Shown one piece after another: positions 57,901 through 64,000 of a stretch of 64,000 nt of DNA (positions are counted from its first letter, which is position 1; each line of letters starts with the position of its first letter). The position numbers and the translations under genes are program-made. The notes beneath the pieces were generated by a model that searched no databases, was not told the DNA's origin, and worked only from the letters and a program-made list of their open reading frames with translations. The DNA comes from Xenopus tropicalis. Lineage: Eukaryota; Chordata; Amphibia; Anura; Pipidae. The stretch is taken from contig NC_030678.2 of assembly GCF_000004195.4 (NCBI RefSeq), positions 89,930,404 to 89,994,403 on the forward strand, read 5' to 3'.

Positions 57901-58215
57901 TGTCCCGTTTTGCTACGCCATAAAATTTGCGAAACAGCGAAAAATTTGCGAAACCCATTTGTTGCAAATTTTTTTGTCGCCCGCATCTATTTTTGTTGCA
58001 GCTGCTATTTTTTGTCCCCTGCGCTTTTTTTGACGCGTGGCGAATTTTTCCGCGGCAAATTTTGCAGGGGAAGTATCATGGGAAGCATCCACTATACGAC
58101 GATCAATTGATCAATCGATCCTAGCCTTCCTTCTGTATAGGAAGGAGTCGGGCTAGGATCGATCAATCGATTGTCGCATAGTGGATTCTTCCCTGCATCG
58201 CCGTATCGCCTTTTT
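57895..58215. mobile_element. MITE with GCGAAA-rich arms and inner palindrome
   Basis: GCGAATCTGTCCCGTTTTGC and GAAAAATTTGCGAAACC motifs resemble a common frog MITE. An inner inverted repeat (58084-58130 with 58145-58192: ATCCACTATACGACGATCAA against CGATTGTCGCATAGTGGAT) gives a hairpin of about 50-bp arms. Boundaries were not fixed. Confidence 0.5.
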
Positions 58216-58428
58216 TCAAATGACCGGAAGCCAAGTTTTAACAGGTATTTTCTAATAAATAGAATAGAAATAAATAGTGAAAGCATTTGTAACAGTCAAG
58301 GTGTGTGTATTTTATGGTACTTCTTTAAAAGTGCTTTTACTCTCTCTTTTTGAAGGTTTAAAAAATTAAAAAATCTTGTAAACTGTCATAGCAGGGTTCT
58401 GCTATGAGATGTAACATATTAACTAAAA

Positions 58429-59120
58429 CGATACCCCACATGCATGGGTGCACGTAAAGATACGGCCTCAAAACAGGGGCAATGCATAAGGGCAATTTCA
58501 GCTGGAAAATTTGGAGCTGCGATCTAAGTGCACACCTTGCAGTTTTTCAGTCTAAACACCCCCTTACTTGTAAAATACCCCCACAAACTATATGTTTTCT
58601 GAAAGTGCACATCTGTAGCTAATCAGCAGCGCCATTCTTGCTTTCCTGTATGCAGAGTTGCGGGCGCTGTTCTCCGTAGAAGTTTGCGGTTTGGCCTGAA
58701 ATAAAGAAAAAAAAAAAGATCCAAAGTTAGATTTCTCCCTGAGATTGCCATAACAACTAAAAAAAACCACTAAAATATCAATCTGCAACTTGTCCTGAAC
58801 AAAACGATACCCCACATGCATGGGTGCACCTAAAGACACGGCCTCCAAACAGCCCAAAACAGGGGCAATTTCAGCCCGAAAGTTGGAGCTGCGCTCTAAG
58901 TGCACACCACGCAGTTTTTCAGTCTAAACACCCCCTTACCTGTGAAATACCCCCACAAACTATATGTTTTCTGAAAGTGCACACCTGTAGCTATTCAGCA
59001 GCGCCATTCTTGCTTTCCTGCATGCAGAATTGTGGATGCAGTGGCCTGAAATAATAAAAAAACATCCAAAGTTAGATTTCTCCCCGAAATTGCAATAACA
59101 ACTAAAAAAACCTGCCCAAT
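58429..59120. repeat. Two tandem copies of a 376-bp unit
   Basis: CGATACCCCACATGCATGGG recurs at 58429 and 58805; the two copies stay alignable through CAGTTTTTCAGTCTAAACAC, the TATGTTTTCTGAAAGTGCAC block and the CCAAAGTTAGATTTCTCCC block. Copy 2 lacks about 50 bp near its end. Source is unknown to me; no coding signal. Confidence 0.9.
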
Positions 59121-59386
59121 TTAGCCCCAAAATATATTCTATTTACCTTTATCTGTTTAGTTGAACATCTTTAGACTGTATTCCTGCAAATCTTCAGGTG
59201 ATGCCGGGAGGTGGTGGAAGGGAGTCATTGCCCCCACCGAGTAATGACAACCAGCGGGGGCAAGAGAAGGGAGCGCGGGCTTAGGGTTAGTCAGGAGAGG
59301 TTTCTGCCTGGCACCCCCCAATTGTTGCACCCTAGGCAGGTGCCTTTTCTGCCTACCCCTAGTTCCGGCCCTGGCATTAGCTAAAG

Positions 59387-59833
59387 CATACCTCTCAACA
59401 TTTGAAAATGAAAAGAAGAACAAAAAGATTTGGTGCGCGCAGCACAGCAATTTTTTGTGCATGCCCAATTTTGTGGCCCCCAATTACCACACCCCATTTA
59501 AAAAAAAAAAAAAAAAATACTCCTTATATATAGTTGAAATGGCAGGATCAGACGCAATTGTGCTATACCCTCATACCGTACTACCTAAGGAAAACCATAT
59601 AGCAACTCCTACATATAAAATAAAAATAGAGAGAAGGCAGTCAGTTATAACTATGTACCAGTTTTGCCTCCCCCATACACAGTACCCCCCCATACACAGT
59701 GCCCCCGATTGCCCCCATACACAGTACCCCCCCCATACACAATGCTGTAATCTATTACGGAAATGCGGGGCATTCATTGAACTATCCGGGAGAGCGGGAT
59801 GCGCTATAAAAAGCGGGACAGTTGGGGAGTATG
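59387..59833. mobile_element. MITE with 7-bp duplication and C-rich tandem repeat
   Basis: CATACCTCTCAAC and GTTGGGGAGTATG are inverted ends. GCTAAAG flanks both sides (59380-59386 and 59834-59840). Inside, CCCCCATACACAGTA-type units repeat at 59668-59745. Just left, CTAGTTCCGGCCCTG at 59359-59373 looks like the end of yet another hAT-like element. Confidence 0.75.
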
Positions 59834-59840
59834 GCTAAAG

Positions 59841-60569
59841 AGGTGACGTGAAATAATGAATTATTGCATAAGTTGCATAGCACCACAATTCTGAAAAAAG
59901 CTGAATGCCTGCACCAAGAACAAAATATATATTGCCCAAAATAAAAGCCTCAATATCTGCATTGAAAGCTAAGCTAATGAATTCACCAGTTTCTCTCCAA
60001 CCAAAAGAGCTATGCCATCAGAAAAATACTATTACTCATAATAAGGAGAAAGACTACAATTAGTATAAGTGTTAAAATGTAAACTCCCATCTACCAACAA
60101 ACTATAACTTTCTTTTCACTACTACAAAGACCCTAACTGTGCAAAAATAATAAAAAAAAAAAAAATATTCCAGTGAGACCTAAAACTGTATACTAGTAAA
60201 ACCTAAAATGTCACCCAGAAATACATATAGCCATGGCAACTGCCCTGAAAGGGTAGCTTATGAGGTGTCAGTAAAAAAAAACAAAAACCTTGTGGCATCA
60301 GCAGGGGAGATGAAATCATCCGCAGGCAAAATGAAACATCATGATCATTACGCGCCACAAATTTTTAGGGGCCCAGTCCGTCACTTAACACCTCCGTTGG
60401 CTATACATAACCTAACATAACATTTTAGGTAAGGAAACACCCAAACTAACCACGACATAAAAGTCTGACCTGAATACATAAACCATAAGGCTATTATATT
60501 AATTTTGCACAAAGCGGGATGCCAATAATTATTATGAATTCAATCAGTGCACAACAATTTATTACCCTT
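59841..60569. other. 3' side of the piggyBac relic, no feature recognised
   Basis: AT-rich sequence between the MITE and the end of the transposase gene. The element's terminus on this side should lie here but I could not identify it. Confidence 0.4.
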
Positions 60570-62288
60570 TCAATAGTGCAGCCGAGTATGGTATATTTCA
60601 AAACATGGTTTGAAACATAACCCGGGGTTGCGAGGGCACTTAGGGCAGTAGTACCGTGTATCTCGTCTTATACCCCTTTTGCGGCACGCTCTGCAAGCTT
60701 CCTGGGCAAACACTTTTCCAGGTGTGGGTGGAAGCGTATCAATAAAGTGCTTCCCAATCAATCGGGCCACATTGTCACTAGGGGGCATCTCAGGCGCTGT
60801 CTCCTCTACTCCACTAAACAACAGGGCAGGGATTATCTGCAGCTGGTATTTATAATAGGATAATTTGGGGCCTGGTACTGCTGCCTTTTTTACAAAATAT
60901 GAATTACGAAGGGCCATTTGAATCAAGTATATACCAACTTTTTGTACCAGGCCTTAGTTTTTCGAGTGGCATTGTAATAATGTTGGAGTTGATCAGTTCT
61001 GTCAATGCCACCCATGTACCTGCTGTATTCCCTGCTACAGAGAGGTTTTGTTTTAGGGGGCCTACCAACTCTCTGTACCACAGTTACTTACTCATCGTGG
61101 ATTGTCGTCAGCATGAATAAATTTTTTGTGTCATAATAATGTATGGCAAGGAGCTCATCATTTCTTAGGGCATAAACTTCTCCACGATTCAGTTTTTTGC
61201 AGACCAGATCCCTGGGCAATCCTTTTCGGGTACGATTTATAGTGCCACAGGCTGGAGTATCCAAAGAATATAGGGCTTTAAACAGGGGGATACTAGAGTA
61301 AAAGTTATCCACATATAAGTGGTAACTTGGCCCAAAAGTGGAGAGATGAGCTCCCATACAATTTTGCCACTGACAGTCAAATCAAGGGGACAACCAGTGG
61401 GGTCTAATTGGGAGTCCATGCTTTTATAAATCATGAAATAGCTTGTGTACCCTGAGCTGCTTTCGCGCAGTTTATAAAATGTGATCCCATAGCGGGCACG
61501 CTTGCTTGGGATGTACTGCCGAAATGCGATGCGCCCTTTGAAGAGAAGAAGTGGCTCATCTATACAAATGTTTTGGGAAGGGGTATACACTTCTCCACAC
61601 CGCTCAGACAGGCTATCTATAAGGGGCCTCAATTTATGCAGCCTGTCATGGCCGGGCTCATCAGGGAGTACAGCCGTTGCATTGTTATTGAAATGCAGAA
61701 ACCGGAGCAGTAGCTGATAACGGTTTCTCGGCATGGTGGCAGAAAAAACAGGGATAGACAACACAGTAGTGGTATCCCAGTAGGACTCCAAAGAATTTGC
61801 TTTTATGAGACCCATAGCTAAAGTGAGTCCCAAGAACTTTTTCATTTCGGCAATGTCAGTGGGATGCCATGCCTGCGCTCGAGCATACCTAGGTAGGGGA
61901 TTATGGGCAAGGTATTGCTCAGCGGATAAATTTGTATAGAGGACGATATCCTGTAGGATGGCCTCAGTGATATATAATTGAAAATTCTTGGTGTCCACCT
62001 TATCACCAGCGACTGCAGTAAATGGGGGGATCTCAGGGGGAAAATTACAAGGAGGCCTCCACGCAGGCTCTCCTCCAGCTGCAGCATCAGCCCTATCACC
62101 ATCTCCCTCATTTTGGACACTCTCCTCTACCTCCACGGGCTCTTCAAGAGAACTAACTGTGCTACTACTACACCGTCACTCTCTGAACCAGGGGGCACAT
62201 ATTCGCAATCAGAGTCACTGAACTCCTCTGAGCTAGAGGCCATGCACAGTGCAGCAGCCTCTTCAACCGAGAACAACTTTCTGGCCAT
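60570..62288 (-). pseudogene. piggyBac (Uribo-like) transposase pseudogene
   Basis: The minus-strand gene starts at ATG 62286-62288 (MARKLFSVEEAAALCMASSS) with an acidic N-terminus, then frameshifts near 62150. A long frame (62136-61237) covers the dimerisation/insertion domain and the first catalytic Asp region (NICIDEPLLLFKGR). A frameshift near 61330 moves to the frame with YHLYVDNFYSSIPLF (second Asp) and NRTRKGLP, ending at a stop after TTIHDE (61088). GGIDRTDQ (third Asp) follows, and another frameshift near 60930. The last frame (60926-60570) ends in the cysteine-rich DNA-binding domain CRACRKRGIRRDTRYYCPKC to YHTRLHY. At least three frameshifts and one stop disable it. Cut-and-paste at TTAA would have been its activity. 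Confidence 0.92.
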
Positions 62289-62838
62289 GTTGCCAACAAA
62301 ATATTTTCAAAACTAATATAACACCCTAGTCCAAATGCTCCCAATCAGTAACACAAAAAATCTAGTAAATCACAATATGATCAGAGGCCAGAAAAATCTT
62401 AACAGCTATGCAAACACAAACTACAGCAATACAGGCAAAGCAGAGACTAGAAAAAAAAACAGATAAGATAAACAAATCTGGCAAAGAAACCCCCACCCCT
62501 CCCTTGAACTCTAGACCTCCCTAAAAAAAAAATACAACCAAGAACAATGAAGAGCAAGAACAATCAGGAACAATCCGGAACAAGCAAAAAAAAAAAAAAA
62601 AAAAAGCAAAAGCCAGTAGACGAACAGCAACACAAATCAAAATGCAATAAAATCACTGAATATACAAAAAAGTGATTGTGACCTAATTACTATTGAAATA
62701 AAAGTAACACAAGCAAAGTTCTGTAAATACAACCAAGAACAATCAATAAGCAAGAACAGTAAATGAATAGCAACACAAATCTAAAAATGCAATGAAACCA
62801 CTGACAAATGCAATAAAATGCAAGAAAAGAAATGCAAA
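62289..62838. other. A-rich upstream region of the piggyBac relic
   Basis: Strongly A-rich DNA including an A-run at about 62586-62605. It presumably belongs to the transposon's 5' side. No other feature. Confidence 0.5.
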
Positions 62839-63300
62839 ATCAAGGTAACACAAGTAATATAACTAATCAAAAGTACAACGCAGAACTGGAAACTCAGAAC
62901 ATCACTGAAAAATCCAAGAAAAATGTGATTATGCCGTGTGACTTGCGTTCAGGCTTCCTGATCACTTGTCACACTGCGAAATCAAGGTAACACAAGTAAT
63001 ATAACAGTAATAAAAGTATAAAGCAGAACTTAGAAATCAGAAAATCAATGAAAAATTAGATTATGCCATGTGACTTGCATGCAGGCTACCTGATCACTTG
63101 TCACACTGCAAAATCAAGGTAACAAGCAATATAACAGTAATAAAAGTATAAATCAGAACTTAGAAATCAGAAAATCAATGAAAAAGAGATTATGCCATGT
63201 GACTTGCATTCAGGCTACCTGATCACTTTTCACACTGCAAAATCAAGGTCACAAGCAATATAACAGTAATAAAAGTATAACGCAGAACTTAGAAATCAGA
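62838..63300. repeat. About 130-bp tandem repeat, 3.5 copies
   Basis: AAATCAAGGTAACA recurs at about 62838, 62979, 63111 and 63238; each unit also holds GTGACTTGCATTCAGGCTAC and CTGATCACTTGTCACACTGC. It lies upstream of the piggyBac transposase start and is probably part of that transposon. Confidence 0.88.
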
Positions 63301-64000
63301 GTAATAGAGTAAAACAAGTACAACAGAAAATAAAGCACAATGCAGAACTGAAAAAGCAATGAACAAATGAAATCAATAATATAAAATAAAACTGATCAAA
63401 CAGTGATTATTGTGTAAAGGCTAAAAATGGAAAATAAAATAAAGGCAAAGTAAAAAATGTGTGCACACTTGCAAAAGAAGTGTGTGTATAGGTGTTTATA
63501 TGTGTGTGTAAGTGTATGTAAGTGTAAAAATAAAAGTGGAAACTGCAAACAAATTAAAGTCAGCAAAAAAAATTACAATTAGTGTAAATGGTGCAAAAAT
63601 GGTACCTGGGGGCAGATCTCAAAGCAGGAAGGCAGATCTCTGTGCTGGAGGGTTGCAGGGGGCTGCAGGCAGGCTCCACAAGGCTCCAAGAGTGAGGGGG
63701 CGGCGCCAGGGGCAGGATTTAAATACCCCACGCAGCAGGTGACGTCGCTGCGACTTGGGGTCAGTCTGGGGGTGATCGGAGGGGCAGCGGAGGACCAGCG
63801 CCGGTAAGCTCGTTGCCTAGGGGGTTGTGGGGCTGGCAGTGCATCTCTGCACTAGCATTGATCGGCGAGTGCAGAGAACGCGCTGTCTTAATGGGAAACA
63901 TAGCTCCTACGTGCTCGCCACATAGCGACTTTTTATGCCAGCACGTAGTAGCTACGGTCTTGGCAGGGAAAGACTTTGCTTGCATTTTACAACATATTTA
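63301..64000. other. End of window; imperfect palindrome near possible transposon terminus
   Basis: A-rich to 63600, then a GC-rich block (63600-63850). At 63901-63918 and 63937-63954 lies an 18-bp inverted repeat with two mismatches (TAGCTCCTACGTGCTCGC). Its position upstream of the transposase suggests a terminal-region binding site, but the end itself is beyond the window. Confidence 0.45.

Overview
This is vertebrate genomic DNA, almost certainly from a frog of the genus Xenopus, more likely X. tropicalis (inference). The evidence is intron-split genes with GT/AG junctions and a dense load of Xenopus-type mobile DNA: T2-family MITEs (TTAAAGG ends flanked by TTAA), CR1 and L2 LINEs, Tx1/L1-like LINEs, a DIRS relic, a Ty3/gypsy relic, Tc1 elements with long inverted repeats, hAT and Harbinger-like MITEs, and a Uribo-like piggyBac relic.

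Two host genes are present, both on the + strand and in the order known from human 1p36. The last three coding exons of SRRM1 (splicing co-activator, Ser/Arg repetitive matrix protein 1) lie at 453-645, 3177-3338 and 3655-3759. About 30 kb downstream is the 5' part of CLIC4: coding exon 1 at 33739-33807, a 23.2 kb first intron, and exon 2 at 56984-57093. The remaining CLIC4 exons lie beyond the window. Everything else is intron or intergenic DNA built largely from mobile elements.

Layout. 1-3.8 kb: SRRM1 3' end, with a DIRS tyrosine-recombinase retrotransposon relic and a TTAA-type MITE in its penultimate intron. 5-7 kb: a decayed L1-like LINE carrying a perfect 114-bp-arm palindrome. 7.1-9.25 kb: CR1 on the minus strand, abutting at 9.25 kb an L2 LINE on the + strand (to 14.1 kb) that holds a Tc1 element and a MITE. 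14-19.4 kb: T2 MITEs, one split by a hAT element that contains a minisatellite, and a minus-strand L2 fragment. 24-26.5 kb: a TTAA MITE and a minus-strand Tc1 element. 28.4-31.3 kb: a minus-strand gypsy relic split by a T2 MITE. 33.2-33.8 kb: CLIC4 5' region. 39-57 kb (CLIC4 intron 1): an L1 fragment, hAT, T2, Harbinger-like and TTAA MITEs, a third Tc1 element, and a CR1 fragment hit twice by hAT elements. 57-64 kb (CLIC4 intron 2): a 376-bp duplicated unit, a MITE with a 7-bp target duplication, and a broken piggyBac transposase gene.

No intact autonomous transposon was found. The most complete open frame, the Tc1 transposase at 11068-12048, carries an in-frame deletion between the second and third catalytic acidic residues. 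I saw no CRISPR array, operon, rRNA or functional tRNA gene and no convincing new molecular system. The most interesting material is the nesting and the very large, nearly undecayed palindromes.
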